From contig CALAMO010000024.1 in assembly GCA_937925855.1 (NCBI GenBank), forward strand, positions 1 through 64,000: a stretch of 64,000 nucleotides of DNA, read 5' to 3'. The notes beneath the pieces were generated by a model. The model worked only from the letters and a program-made list of their open reading frames with translations. It made no database searches and was not told where the DNA came from. Source of the stretch: an uncultured Thiotrichaceae bacterium. Lineage in GTDB: Bacteria; Pseudomonadota; Gammaproteobacteria; Thiotrichales; Thiotrichaceae. Of the stretch, positions 35,834 through 44,657 are shown piece by piece (the first letter of the stretch is position 1; every line of letters starts with the position of its first letter). A program made the translations under genes and the position numbers.

Positions 35834-36883
35834 ATGAAAGAACGCATTCAGAAATTACTGGCGCGCGCAGGCTATGGTTCGCGCCGCGAAATTGAACGCT
35901 GGATTGTCGCCGGTGAGCTTAAAATCAACGGCAAACCCGCCGAGATCGGCCAACAAATTAGCCCACAGGATACCGTTATCCTGCGCGGTAAGGCACTCAA
36001 TCTTCAAGCCAGGCTGCGCGCTACGCCCAAGGTGCTGGCCTATCACAAACAAGCTGGTGAAATGTGCACCCGCCACGACCCAGAAAAGCGCCCCACCGTC
36101 TTCGATAAACTCCCCCACCCTGGTTCTGGGCGCTGGATCATGATTGGACGCTTGGATATTAATACCGATGGCCTGCTGCTCTTTACCACTGACGGTGAAT
36201 TAGCCAATCGCCTCATGCACCCTTCCCATGAAATTGAGCGCGAATACGCCTCACGCATTCTAGGCGAAGTGGATAGCGACATGCTGAAGCGTTTAACTCA
36301 GGGCGTCGAGTTAGCAGACGGTCAAGCTAAATTCATGCGTATCAAAGATGCCGGTGGTGAAGGCGCAAATCATTGGTACCATGTTGTCCTCACAGAAGGC
36401 CGCAATCGCGAAGTACGTCGTCTCTGGGAGTCACAAGGGGTAAAAATCAGCCGCTTGATTCGGGTGCGCTACGGCAACATTACGCTGCCACGCTACCTAC
36501 GCGGTGGACACAGTGAAGAACTCGACGTTAAGACAACGCGCAAACTCTACGAGTCAGTTGGCCTGACGTTTGATGACGGTTCACTGTCATACGATACCGA
36601 AAAAACCCAGCGGCATACCGGCCATAAAGCAGCCCCTAAACCCTATGATAAAGCGAGCCAGCGCCCAAAATCAGTCGCAGCCAAACCACATAGGAAATCA
36701 GATAAGTCAAACTCATCAGGATCGACTAGTACGCTGCGCAAGCCATCCGAGGCAACACCCGCGCAGCGGCCCAATAAACCGGCTGGTGCCAAACCTGCGC
36801 TCAAAACCAGTACAAAGCCCAGCCCCTATGCTAATTTCGGTCAGAAAAAAACATCCCGCCCCAAGCCATCGCACAAGCGCTAG
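35834..36883 (+). CDS. rluB: 23S rRNA pseudouridine(2605) synthase, RluB type
   Basis: RsuA-family enzyme, about 349 residues from ATG 35834, which has GGAAGGAA just upstream; an in-frame ATG at 35780 lacks support. S4 RNA-binding domain at 1-60 (IQKLLARAGYGSRREIERWI, LKINGKPAEIG), catalytic domain with D108 in IGRLDINTDGLLLF, and NREVRRLWESQGVKISRLIRVRYG. A basic, low-complexity tail of ~105 residues (Lys/Pro/Ser/Thr) follows the domain, as in many RluB proteins. RluE/F are excluded by length and tail. Confidence 0.9.
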   Translation: MKERIQKLLARAGYGSRREIERWIVAGELKINGKPAEIGQQISPQDTVILRGKALNLQARLRATPKVLAYHKQAGEMCTRHDPEKRPTVFDKLPHPGSGRWIMIGRLDINTDGLLLFTTDGELANRLMHPSHEIEREYASRILGEVDSDMLKRLTQGVELADGQAKFMRIKDAGGEGANHWYHVVLTEGRNREVRRLWESQGVKISRLIRVRYGNITLPRYLRGGHSEELDVKTTRKLYESVGLTFDDGSLSYDTEKTQRHTGHKAAPKPYDKASQRPKSVAAKPHRKSDKSNSSGSTSTLRKPSEATPAQRPNKPAGAKPALKTSTKPSPYANFGQKKTSRPKPSHKR

Positions 36884-36903
36884 GCTGTAGGGTATTCATC
36901 AGG

Positions 36904-37521
36904 TTACGCGCTCACCAAACGACTCAGCAACTCGCCGTAATGTTGTACCTGTCGGTCAGTGCGTAACCGCCCCGCGCTAAACAGAAAGCATAGCTCTTGC
37001 AGCGCATCCTCGAAGTCATCGTTAAACAATAAGTAGTCATACTCCGAGTAGTGTGACATTTCGCTGCGTGCTTCCCGCATCCGACGCTTAATAATGGCAT
37101 CATCGTCCTGTTTGCGCCCGCGCAGACGCGCTTCTAACGCGGTCAAACTCGGCGGCAAAATAAAAATGCTGATAGCAGTATCGGTCTTTGCGCGCACCTG
37201 ACGTGCACCCTGCCAGTCAATTTCCAGAATGACATCCTTACCCGCATCCAGCAGCGCATCCACCGCCAGTTTGGATGTGCCGTAGTAATTACCAAAAACC
37301 TCGGCATATTCGAGAAAATGGCCTTGCTCTACTTCAGCCTGGAATGCCGGTATCGACACAAAGTTATAGTGCCAGCCATCTTTTTCACCTGAACGGGGCG
37401 AGCGTGTGGTATGGGATACCGAGACGGTGACGTGCTGCAAACGACCACGCAGAGCATTCAGTAACGATGTTTTTCCCGCACCAGACGGCGCTGAGACAAT
37501 ATATAGTTGGCCCTGCTTCAT
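36904..37521 (-). CDS. gmk: Guanylate kinase
   Basis: GMP + ATP to GDP + ADP; about 205 residues. P-loop APSGAGKTSLLNAL, GMP-binding SHTTRSPRSGEKDGWHYNFV and EYAEVFGNYYGTSK, and lid/IDWQGARQVR are all intact. GAGGG lies seven bases before ATG 37521, favouring it over ATG 37527. Convergent with rluB, 20 bases apart. Confidence 0.96.
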   Translation of the reverse strand: MKQGQLYIVSAPSGAGKTSLLNALRGRLQHVTVSVSHTTRSPRSGEKDGWHYNFVSIPAFQAEVEQGHFLEYAEVFGNYYGTSKLAVDALLDAGKDVILEIDWQGARQVRAKTDTAISIFILPPSLTALEARLRGRKQDDDAIIKRRMREARSEMSHYSEYDYLLFNDDFEDALQELCFLFSAGRLRTDRQVQHYGELLSRLVSA

Positions 37522-37674
37522 ACACATTCCCTCTTGGTTACTCGGGCAGAGACTTTATAGTTAATAGATGCCTGAGACAATAACAGGCACAAACAATGCT
37601 TGCAATTCAGCGTAGATGACCACATATTTTCGCGCTAAAGTCATCCATAAAAACACTTACAGGAACACGCAACC

Positions 37675-38517
37675 ATGCTGGAAGCTTGGCAACAACGACT
37701 AGAACAGCTGAAATCAAACAAATTGTTTGAGCTATTAGTGGTTGGCATCATTATCTTTTCCGCCCTGTTGATCGGCGCACACACCTATCAGGATCAAGAT
37801 GACCCGCCGTTACAAGGCATACAGTGGCTGGAAATTCTCGACTGGGGCGTCACCCTGTTCTTCCTGCTGGAGATTACGATCCGTTTTCTGGCAGAAAAAA
37901 ATAAGATCGATTTCTTCAAGAATGGCTGGAATGTCTTCGACACGCTCATTGTTGCGATAAGCCTGATCCCGATTAATGACGCCGAAATGGCCGTACTGGG
38001 GCGTTTGATCAGAATTTTCCGCGTGCTGCGGATGATTTCAATCATTCCTGAACTGCGCATGCTGCTGAACTCTTTGTTGAAAGCGTTGCCGCAGCTGGGC
38101 TATGTCATGCTATTGATGTTTATTATTTTTTACATCTATGCCGCGGTGGGCAGTACGCTGTTTGAAAGCATCAATGCCCAACTGTGGGGCAACGTGAGTA
38201 TCGCCATGCTCACCCTTTTTCGGGTAATGACCTTTGAAGATTGGACTGATGTGATGTATGAGACCATGGAACATCCAGACGGCTCGCCCTTCGCCTGGAT
38301 TTACTATCTGAGTTTTATCTTCTTCACTACCTTTGCTTTTCTTAATATGGTGATTGGCATCGTGGTTAATGTTATGGAAGATGAGCGCAAAAAACTACAT
38401 GCCGAGGAGCACCCCAATGAACCTAATCTCACTGATTTGCAGCAAGAAATACGCGAACTGAAAGCCCTGATAACCGCATCAGCAACCTCTAACAGCCAGC
38501 ATGGGCCTCAGCGCTAA
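37675..38517 (+). CDS. Voltage-gated cation channel, single-domain, acidic filter
   Basis: 280-residue Ion_trans-family tetrameric channel subunit with six helices. S4 carries arginines every third residue (RLIRIFRVLRMISIIPELRML, near 105-125). The pore loop reads FRVMTFEDWTD with the filter T186-D192. Bacterial Na channels have TLESWSM-like filters; this one has E-D-W-T-D, close to the TLDDWSD that converts NavAb into a Ca-selective pore, so Ca or mixed selectivity is expected. C-terminal coiled coil (LQQEIRELKALI) suits tetramer assembly. Convergent with the protoglobin gene. Confidence 0.88.
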   Translation: MLEAWQQRLEQLKSNKLFELLVVGIIIFSALLIGAHTYQDQDDPPLQGIQWLEILDWGVTLFFLLEITIRFLAEKNKIDFFKNGWNVFDTLIVAISLIPINDAEMAVLGRLIRIFRVLRMISIIPELRMLLNSLLKALPQLGYVMLLMFIIFYIYAAVGSTLFESINAQLWGNVSIAMLTLFRVMTFEDWTDVMYETMEHPDGSPFAWIYYLSFIFFTTFAFLNMVIGIVVNVMEDERKKLHAEEHPNEPNLTDLQQEIRELKALITASATSNSQHGPQR

Positions 38518-38543
38518 GTCAGCACTATGCTTTCGCTAAGTTA

Positions 38544-39077
38544 TCACAGGCTGCTGCTCATGCCCGTAATTCCCAAAAAGTGCTCTGGATCATTATCTAG
38601 CGCGGAAGACTGATACGCCGCTTGCATCACATAAAGCGAGAAGCCCAGTGCCGCATTAATTGACAATAAGGACTGCAGCAAAATTTCGGGCCGCTCGGCG
38701 TAGATATTACGCAACAGACCGATTAAGTGGCTTTGAATAATACTCATGGCAGCCGCCATAAATTTGGCAGGCAGCTGAATTTGGCAGTGTGCTTCACCTA
38801 GCTCATAAATTGACCGCGTATAGTTCACATCAAACGAGGCAACAAATAATTGTTGTAGCCAAGCCTGATGACTGACCTGCAAACCCTCCATGTGATTAGA
38901 CAGAAAAGGCTGCACCCGTGGAATCGAGTGCAGATGCTGATAGAACATAATGGTCACATCCGCCAAGCCAAAATCGACATCCCGTGCTATCGCATGCAAG
39001 CTATGAATTTTCTCATCGTCTAACTGCGCAAATGAGCGCGCATCAGCACATAAGGTTTTATAATTGGTTTGTTTCAC
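38544..39077 (-). CDS. Stand-alone protoglobin/sensor-globin domain protein
   Basis: 177 residues, entirely a globin-coupled-sensor-like domain. Pre-helix and A/B helices (IHSLHAIARDVDFGLADVTIMFYQHL), then HQAWLQQLFVASFDVNYTRSIYELGEAHCQIQLPAKFMAAAM with the proximal heme His at H97. No kinase, GGDEF or MCP output domain is attached or adjacent. It would bind O2, NO or CO; role as a sensor acting in trans or an NO-handling protein is open. Confidence 0.85.
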   Translation of the reverse strand: MKQTNYKTLCADARSFAQLDDEKIHSLHAIARDVDFGLADVTIMFYQHLHSIPRVQPFLSNHMEGLQVSHQAWLQQLFVASFDVNYTRSIYELGEAHCQIQLPAKFMAAAMSIIQSHLIGLLRNIYAERPEILLQSLLSINAALGFSLYVMQAAYQSSALDNDPEHFLGITGMSSSL

Positions 39078-39393
39078 GATCAGAACCCCCCAAGCCAGCT
39101 TGGCAATTTTTATTAGTCGTCATTCCCTGAACTTAATAAAGTCAGTACATTAATATTATGCTAATCATTAACTTAGGCCAGCAACACACGTCAATAAGCG
39201 CAATCCCGTGAGAATATAACACTGCTTATTTCAGTTAATGGCATGAGCGACTATTAGAGCCCTTTTGCATTGGTTGCATCAAAATAATTAATCACTGTGG
39301 GTAGTGTTTTGCAGACAGAGTGAAATCATTTGCTATAGGGTGTGGCCTGTTAATGTAAGATAGATCTATTTTTCATCGGAGGAACAACCTGTT
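39078..39393. other. Intergenic region between protoglobin and chalcone-isomerase-like genes
   Basis: 316 bases, AT-rich, with no ORF of note. It separates two divergent genes. On the plus strand TTGCAT near 39268 with an AT-rich -10 zone about 17 bases later is one promoter candidate; GGAGG lies 12 bases before ATG 39394. I see no RNA gene or strong hairpin. Confidence 0.45.
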
Positions 39394-39957
39394 ATGCAAC
39401 GCTTAAATACCTATATTTCTGGCTGGATGCTGGCTTTGATGCTGTGCCTTGCCTTCCCCACGGCGGCCAGTGCTGATAACTTCGCGGCTACGCAAAATTT
39501 CGCGGGCAGCAACCTCAACCTCAATGGCAAAGGCATCCGCACCAAGCTGTTTTTCAACCTGTATACCGCCGGTCTCTACCTGCAACAGCCTACTAGCGAT
39601 GCCGCAGCACTGCTCAGCGGCACGGTTCCTTTGGCACTGCGCATGGAAATCACCTCGGCACTGATCACCAGTGAGACGATGGAAAGTGCGGTACGCGATG
39701 GCTTTAAACTGTCAGCTGGTGACCAACTCGCCAAGCTACAACCACGCATTGATCAACTGATTGAAATTTTCAAAGAAGAAATTAAGAAAGGTGATGTGTA
39801 CGATTTTATCTATCGACCACAAAACACCATTATTCAAAAGAACGGTGAGAACGCGGGTACGATTCCCGGTGCTGACTTCATGCAGGCCTTTTATGCCATC
39901 TGGCTAGGTGATAAGCCGGTTCAGGCTGACCTGAAAACCCAGTTGCTGGGCCAGTAA
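39394..39957 (+). CDS. Exported chalcone isomerase-like protein
   Basis: 187 residues with signal peptide (about 1-27, ending AASA before DNF). The mature domain (NLNGKGIRTKLFFNLYTAGLYLQQP, LRMEITSALITSETMESAVRDGF, FKEEIKKGDVYDFIYRP, FMQAFYAIWLGDKPVQADLKTQLLG) is the bacterial periplasmic chalcone-isomerase-like family. These lack plant CHI activity in known cases; fatty-acid-binding or unknown roles are considered. Followed by a strong terminator. Confidence 0.85.
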   Translation: MQRLNTYISGWMLALMLCLAFPTAASADNFAATQNFAGSNLNLNGKGIRTKLFFNLYTAGLYLQQPTSDAAALLSGTVPLALRMEITSALITSETMESAVRDGFKLSAGDQLAKLQPRIDQLIEIFKEEIKKGDVYDFIYRPQNTIIQKNGENAGTIPGADFMQAFYAIWLGDKPVQADLKTQLLGQ

Positions 39958-39963
39958 AACGCT

Positions 39964-39990
39964 AAATTGCCCGCAGCTTGCGGGCAATTT
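39964..39990. terminator. Strong bidirectional terminator
   Basis: AAATTGCCCGC (39964-39974) and GCGGGCAATTT (39980-39990) form a perfect 11-bp stem with a 5-base loop (AGCTT), flanked by A and T runs on both sides. Serves the chalcone-isomerase-like gene on plus and the 49-residue protein gene on minus. Confidence 0.85.
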
Positions 39991-40022
39991 TCAAACAAGC
40001 TCATCCCTAGATTGCAAGCCTG

Positions 40023-40172
40023 CTAATCGGCCGCTTTATTGTATGGATCTAGTTCGTCCGCAATTTCTTTCGGTAATTTTTGACTGTTTTCTGATTGCGC
40101 CGCACAAAACGTGCTGTAACCAATCGCAGCAATTAAGACCACCGCAATCAGTACGATAACTAACATACTCAT
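40023..40172 (-). CDS. 49-residue single-span membrane protein
   Basis: ATG 40172 is preceded by GGGAGG with a 5-base spacer, an excellent ribosome site. The 49 residues begin MSMLVIVLIAVVLIAAIGYS, one hydrophobic helix, then a polar acidic tail (QSENSQKLPKEIADELDPY). The stop TAG at 40023 is followed on the minus strand by the strong terminator at 39964-39990. Ribosome site, helix-plus-tail composition and terminator together make it a probable real gene, though below usual length cut-offs. It matches no small protein I know by name. Confidence 0.75.
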   Translation of the reverse strand: MSMLVIVLIAVVLIAAIGYSTFCAAQSENSQKLPKEIADELDPYNKAAD

Positions 40173-40326
40173 AAGAACCTCCCGATGTCCAAGAGCAAAT
40201 AGTGTGGTTAAAAAGCAACCATTGTTGTAGATAAGTTATTGATGATAAATATTTTTAACCCAATATAGAGATTAGCGCATCTCATAGAAAATAACCATAA
40301 AACTCACAGGTTTCGGCCACGCATGG

Positions 40327-40353
40327 CTTGAAAAACGAATACCCACCCACATT
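40327..40353 (+). promoter_or_regulatory. Probable heat-shock (sigma-32 type) promoter of hslVU
   Basis: CTTGAAA (40327-40333) and CCCACATT (40346-40353) are separated by 12 bases, close to the sigma-32 pattern CTTGAAA-N(11-16)-CCCATnT. Transcription would begin near 40360, about 26 bases before hslV. HslVU is a heat-shock operon in E. coli, which supports the reading. Confidence 0.55.
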
Positions 40354-40385
40354 AAAAAGTTTTGCAAATTGGCGGGAGTCCGGTT

Positions 40386-40919
40386 TTGGAACAATACCGA
40401 GGTACAACTATTCTGAGCGTACGCCGCAATGGCACGGTCGTTGTCGGTGGCGACGGCCAAGTCACCCTGGGCAATACGGTGATGAAAGGCAACGCCCGTA
40501 AAGTGCGCAAACTGTATGGTGACAAAGTACTGGCCGGATTTGCTGGCGGCACAGCAGACGCCTTCACCTTGTTTGAACGCTTTGAGGCCAAACTGCAGCA
40601 GCACAACGGTAATCTCACCCGCGCAGCCGTTGAATTAGCGAAGGATTGGCGTACTGATCGTATGTTGCGGCGGCTGGAAGCGCTGCTCATCGTGGCAGAT
40701 GCCTCAGCCTCGCTGTTGATTACCGGCAATGGTGACGTGGTTGAACAGGAACATGACCTGATTGCCATTGGCTCAGGTGGTGCGTTTGCTCAGTCTGCGG
40801 CGCGGGCATTACTGGAGAATACCGACCTGGGCGCCCGCGAAATTGTAGAAAAGGGTTTGAATATTGCCGCTGACATCTGTATCTACAGCAATAGTAACCT
40901 GACGATTGAAGAGCTATAA
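40386..40919 (+). CDS. hslV: ATP-dependent protease subunit HslV
   Basis: Proteolytic core of HslVU (ClpQY), N-terminal-nucleophile threonine protease. The start is TTG 40386, set by GGGAG seven bases upstream; no ATG is available. The product starts (M)[15 protein letters not shown], a six-residue propeptide cut to expose Thr7 as nucleophile. [41 protein letters not shown] and [20 protein letters not shown] are family signatures. 177 residues, followed 18 bases later by hslU. Confidence 0.95.
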   Translation: MEQYRGTTILSVRRNGTVVVGGDGQVTLGNTVMKGNARKVRKLYGDKVLAGFAGGTADAFTLFERFEAKLQQHNGNLTRAAVELAKDWRTDRMLRRLEALLIVADASASLLITGNGDVVEQEHDLIAIGSGGAFAQSAARALLENTDLGAREIVEKGLNIAADICIYSNSNLTIEEL

Positions 40920-40937
40920 CTTTAAGGAGCTGCAACC

Positions 40938-42296
40938 ATGTCGACCATGACACCGCGTGAAATCGTACAGGAACTGGATAACCACGTTATTGGCCAGGAT
41001 AACGCCAAGCGCTCCGTCGCCATCGCCCTTCGTAATCGCTGGCGCCGACAGCAATTAGACGATACGCTGCGTCCTGAGGTCACCCCCAAGAATATTTTAA
41101 TGATTGGCCCCACCGGCGTAGGTAAAACCGAAATTGCCCGCCGCTTAGCGCGCTTGGCGAATGCCCCCTTCATCAAGGTAGAAGCGACAAAGTTCACCGA
41201 AGTTGGCTATGTCGGCAAGGAAGTTGATTCGATTATTCGCGATCTGGCTGATGTCGCAGTGAAACTGCTGCGCGAACAGGAAGTCAAAAAAGTTAAATTT
41301 CGCGCCGGAGAAGCCGCGGAAGAGCGTATTCTGGATATTCTATTACCATCGCCCAAGAAAGAAAGTAACACCAATGACTGGCTCTCGATGGATGAAGACA
41401 AAGAGCCCGTGCGCGATGCTACTGCCAGCAATACCCGCCAGAAATTCCGCAAAAAATTACGCGAGGGTGACCTCGACGATAAAGAAATCGAAATCGAGGT
41501 TTCCGGTGTTAATGTCGGCGTTGAAATTATGACGCCCCCAGGCATGGAAGAAATGGCTAACCAGCTACAGGGCATGTTCCAAAACATGGGCAGCCAGAAA
41601 AAGCGCAAACGCAAGCTCAAAATCAAAGACGCGATGACTGTGCTGACTGAAGAAGAAGCACACAAAATGGTAAATGAGGAAGAGCTCAAACAACGCGCCT
41701 TGGATGCCGTCGAGAATCATGGCATCGTCTTTCTGGATGAGATTGATAAGGTGGTGCGCAGCGGTCAGACCAGCGGCGCTGATGTCTCGCGCGAGGGCGT
41801 ACAGCGCGATTTACTGCCTCTTATCGAAGGCTCGACCGTCAACACTAAATACGGCATGGTCAAGACAGACCATATTCTCTTCATTGCCTCCGGTGCCTTT
41901 CATCTGGCGAAGCCCTCTGATCTGATCCCAGAATTACAGGGCCGCCTGCCGATACGAGTTGAAATGGAAGCACTGACAGCCGATGATTTTGAGCGTATTC
42001 TAACGGAACCCAACGCCTCGTTGACAGAGCAGTATGTCGGCCTACTACAGACCGAAGGGGTCGAGCTGGAATTTATGCCGGAAGGCGTGCGCCGTATTGC
42101 TGAAATCGCGTTTGATGTTAATGAGCGCACGGAGAATATTGGCGCAAGACGCTTACACACCGTGATGGAACGCCTGTTGGAAACCATTCTGTTTGAAGCA
42201 CCGGACTGTACGGGTAAAAAAGTCGATGCCGAGTACGTGAATGAAAGGCTCAACGAGCTGGTGCAGGATGAAGACTTAAGCCGCTATATTTTGTGA
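40938..42296 (+). CDS. hslU: ATP-dependent protease ATPase subunit HslU
   Basis: AAA+ unfoldase partner of HslV, 452 residues. N-domain with [22 protein letters not shown], Walker [16 protein letters not shown], pore-loop region YVGKEVD, an intermediate (I) domain of about 125 residues (~95-235), Walker [11 protein letters not shown], sensor [18 protein letters not shown], and a C-terminus ending DLSRYIL that docks into HslV. AAGGAG ribosome site. Confidence 0.97.
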   Translation: MSTMTPREIVQELDNHVIGQDNAKRSVAIALRNRWRRQQLDDTLRPEVTPKNILMIGPTGVGKTEIARRLARLANAPFIKVEATKFTEVGYVGKEVDSIIRDLADVAVKLLREQEVKKVKFRAGEAAEERILDILLPSPKKESNTNDWLSMDEDKEPVRDATASNTRQKFRKKLREGDLDDKEIEIEVSGVNVGVEIMTPPGMEEMANQLQGMFQNMGSQKKRKRKLKIKDAMTVLTEEEAHKMVNEEELKQRALDAVENHGIVFLDEIDKVVRSGQTSGADVSREGVQRDLLPLIEGSTVNTKYGMVKTDHILFIASGAFHLAKPSDLIPELQGRLPIRVEMEALTADDFERILTEPNASLTEQYVGLLQTEGVELEFMPEGVRRIAEIAFDVNERTENIGARRLHTVMERLLETILFEAPDCTGKKVDAEYVNERLNELVQDEDLSRYIL

Positions 42297-42313
42297 GATA
42301 AGGAAGGTAATTC

Positions 42314-42685
42314 ATGGCAACAGCGCCCACCAATATAACGCTCAAGCAAAAATCGCACGCCCTGGAAATTAGCTGGCCAGATGGCAGCACACATACTTTG
42401 AGCTGCGAATACCTGCGCGTTAGCTCGCCCTCTGCGGAAGTACGCGGCCACGGACCAGGACAAGAAGTTTTACAAATTGGCAAAGAAAACGTCAACATTA
42501 CAGCGATTGAGCCTGTCGGCCACTACGCCGTAAAGTTGATATTTGATGATAACCACGATAGTGGCTTGTACGACTGGGATCTCTTGTATCAGCTGGGCGT
42601 CAACCAAGAGCAGAACTGGGCAGACTATCTTGACAAGCTCGCAGAACGCGGTTACGAGCGCAAGGCACCAGGACAGGTCATCTAA
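42314..42685 (+). CDS. DUF971-family protein
   Basis: 123 residues matching the DUF971/gamma-butyrobetaine hydroxylase N-terminal-like domain: LEISWPDGSTHTLSCEYLRVSSPSAEVRGHG, then IEPVGHYAVKLIFDDNHDSGLYDWDLLYQLG. Commonly downstream of hslU in gammaproteobacteria. Role unknown; iron-sulfur biogenesis is suggested for the fold. Its TAA overlaps the hisI start (TAATG). Confidence 0.88.
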   Translation: MATAPTNITLKQKSHALEISWPDGSTHTLSCEYLRVSSPSAEVRGHGPGQEVLQIGKENVNITAIEPVGHYAVKLIFDDNHDSGLYDWDLLYQLGVNQEQNWADYLDKLAERGYERKAPGQVI

Positions 42686-43113
42686 TGGCAGCGGCCTCAT
42701 CAGACTCAACTGCCGCCCCAAACGCACAGGCACTCAGCAGCGTACTGGATCAGCTTAAATATAATGCTGCTGGCCTGATTCCCGCCATTGCTCAGCAGTA
42801 TGACAGCGGTGAAGTGCTGATGATGGCCTGGATGAACCGAGCGTCCATCGAAGAGACCCTACGCACTCAGCGGGTCTGCTATTGGTCGCGTTCCCGCCAG
42901 CGCTTTTGGCGCAAAGGCGAATCCTCCGGCCAGACACAAACACTGAAAACGCTACGCTTCGATTGTGATCTTGACACTATTTTACTGGCGGTTGATCAGC
43001 AGGGCGCAGCCTGCCACACCGGCAGAAGGGACTGCTTTTTCTATAAAGTCGAGGATGACAGCGTCATTATTGACCGTGTGCCATTAATTGACCCGGATGA
43101 ACTGTATGCTTAA
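42685..43113 (+). CDS. hisI: Phosphoribosyl-AMP cyclohydrolase
   Basis: Third step of histidine synthesis (PR-AMP to ProFAR), Zn/Mg enzyme, 142 residues, HisI only with no fused HisE. Signatures: VLMMAWMNRASIEETL, VCYWSRSRQRFWRKGESSGQTQ, FDCDLDTILL (Mg-binding Asp), ACHTGRRDCFFYKV (Zn Cys). The first ~22 residues form a low-complexity Ala/Ser extension. Not in a his operon; coupled to the DUF971 gene. Confidence 0.95.
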   Translation: MAAASSDSTAAPNAQALSSVLDQLKYNAAGLIPAIAQQYDSGEVLMMAWMNRASIEETLRTQRVCYWSRSRQRFWRKGESSGQTQTLKTLRFDCDLDTILLAVDQQGAACHTGRRDCFFYKVEDDSVIIDRVPLIDPDELYA

Positions 43114-43180
43114 CCCATATGCAGATCCCCATCCCCCCTTGCCCTGTAGGCATACCCACCTGCGGCTTACCGAGTAAAGC

Positions 43181-43447
43181 ATGAGCATGCAAGGCGTGCT
43201 CAGTGCACTGGTGCGGGGCTATCAATTATTCCTGAGCCCATTATTAGGCAATAACTGTCGTTTCTACCCCAGCTGCTCACATTACACGCTGGAAGCCTTA
43301 GAAAAACACGGTGCGCTCCGGGGCACATGGCTAGGGCTTCGACGCCTCACGCGCTGTCATCCCTGGCACGCGGGCGGTGTTGATCCCGTGCCCGAGCCCA
43401 TCTCAGAACCTGCGGCCAAACCGGACAACACACCCCCCAAAACATAG
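43181..43447 (+). CDS. yidD: YidD membrane insertion efficiency factor
   Basis: 88 residues: LVRGYQLFLSPLLGNNCRFYPSCSHYTLEALEKHG and LGLRRLTRCHPWHAGGVDPVP are the complete YidD pattern, including the conserved Cys and the CHPW motif. Helps YidC-dependent insertion. Usually found in the rnpA-yidC cluster, but here relocated between hisI and pyrC. Pro-rich C-terminal tail. Confidence 0.94.
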   Translation: MSMQGVLSALVRGYQLFLSPLLGNNCRFYPSCSHYTLEALEKHGALRGTWLGLRRLTRCHPWHAGGVDPVPEPISEPAAKPDNTPPKT

Positions 43448-43557
43448 CGCACCACCCTGCCTAAGCCCCATGTTGACACCCTGTGTTGCGCAACTCCCTG
43501 TCGAAAATAAAATATCAGGTGAATCGACACGCATTTTACCCGATAATCAGGCGATTA

Positions 43558-44634
43558 ATGACGAACCAGCCCAGAACCATGCCGAGCACTCCTGACCGCC
43601 CAACACTGACCCTCACCCAACCAGACGACTGGCATCTTCACCTCCGCAGTGGTGAAGTGCTGCGGCACGTCTTACCTTATAGCACACGCCATTTTGGCCG
43701 CGCCATCGTCATGCCGAACCTGCAACCGCCAGTAGTCACCTGCGCAGATGCCGCTGCGTACCGCGCAGAGATTAATGCGGCACTGCCAGCAGGCAGCCGC
43801 TTTCAGCCCCTAATGACCCTTTATATGACCGAACAAACGGAACCGGCGGAAGTACAACGCGGCTTTGAGTCCGGCGAAATTAGCGCTGTAAAACTCTACC
43901 CGGCGGGTGCCACCACCAACTCAGCCGCTGGCGTCACTAACCTACAGAACATCTACCCGGTGCTAGCGACCATGCAAGCCATTGGCATGCCGCTGCTGGT
44001 TCATGGTGAAGTGGTCGACAGCGAGGTGGATATTTTTGACCGGGAGGCGGTGTTTATTGAAAAGAAACTCCAGCCGGTGCGGGCGCACTTCCCAGAATTA
44101 AACATTGTGTTTGAGCACATCACCACCCGCGACGGCGTTGAGTATGTCCAGTCCTGCGACCAGTATACGGCAGCCACTATCACCCCGCATCATCTGGTAA
44201 TTAACCGCAATGCCCTACTGGTGGGCGGCATTAAACCTCATTATTACTGCTTACCAGTCGCCAAGCGTGAAACACATCGGTTAGCTTTAGTCGCAGCGGC
44301 TACCAGCGGGGATAAACGCTTTTTCCTCGGCACCGACTCGGCACCACATTTAGACGGAGCGAAAGAAAGTGCCTGTGGCTGTGCCGGTATTTTTAACGTG
44401 GCGAACACGCTGTCTATCGTAACCGAGGTATTTGAATGGGCCGGGGCCTTAGATCAACTGGAAGGGTTTCTAGCACTTAACGGCGCGGCGTTTTATGGGC
44501 TAGCGCCTAACCCGAATAAAATCACGCTGCAACGCCATAAAGCGCCGTTAGCCTTACCGGAAAAATTAGTGCTGCCTGCGGGTGAGATCACTCCGTTTGA
44601 TCCACAGCTCGACCTGCATTGGCAGGTGGTATGA
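43558..44634 (+). CDS. pyrC: Dihydroorotase
   Basis: Zn amidohydrolase of pyrimidine synthesis, class II (E. coli-like), about 358 residues from ATG 43558; ATG 43579 is also possible. Metal site HLH in [12 protein letters not shown], carboxylated Lys in [27 protein letters not shown] and the Asp in [10 protein letters not shown] are present. Monocistronic; convergent with the ECF sigma gene. Confidence 0.96.
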   Translation: MTNQPRTMPSTPDRPTLTLTQPDDWHLHLRSGEVLRHVLPYSTRHFGRAIVMPNLQPPVVTCADAAAYRAEINAALPAGSRFQPLMTLYMTEQTEPAEVQRGFESGEISAVKLYPAGATTNSAAGVTNLQNIYPVLATMQAIGMPLLVHGEVVDSEVDIFDREAVFIEKKLQPVRAHFPELNIVFEHITTRDGVEYVQSCDQYTAATITPHHLVINRNALLVGGIKPHYYCLPVAKRETHRLALVAAATSGDKRFFLGTDSAPHLDGAKESACGCAGIFNVANTLSIVTEVFEWAGALDQLEGFLALNGAAFYGLAPNPNKITLQRHKAPLALPEKLVLPAGEITPFDPQLDLHWQVV

Positions 44635-44657
44635 TGTAAGAGCGCAACCGTGTTGTC

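Noticed and set aside
40036-40218. 60-codon minus-strand frame overlapping the 49-residue gene
   Set aside because: Different frame, no ribosome site and Cys-rich chance composition; the 49-residue frame has the strong site.
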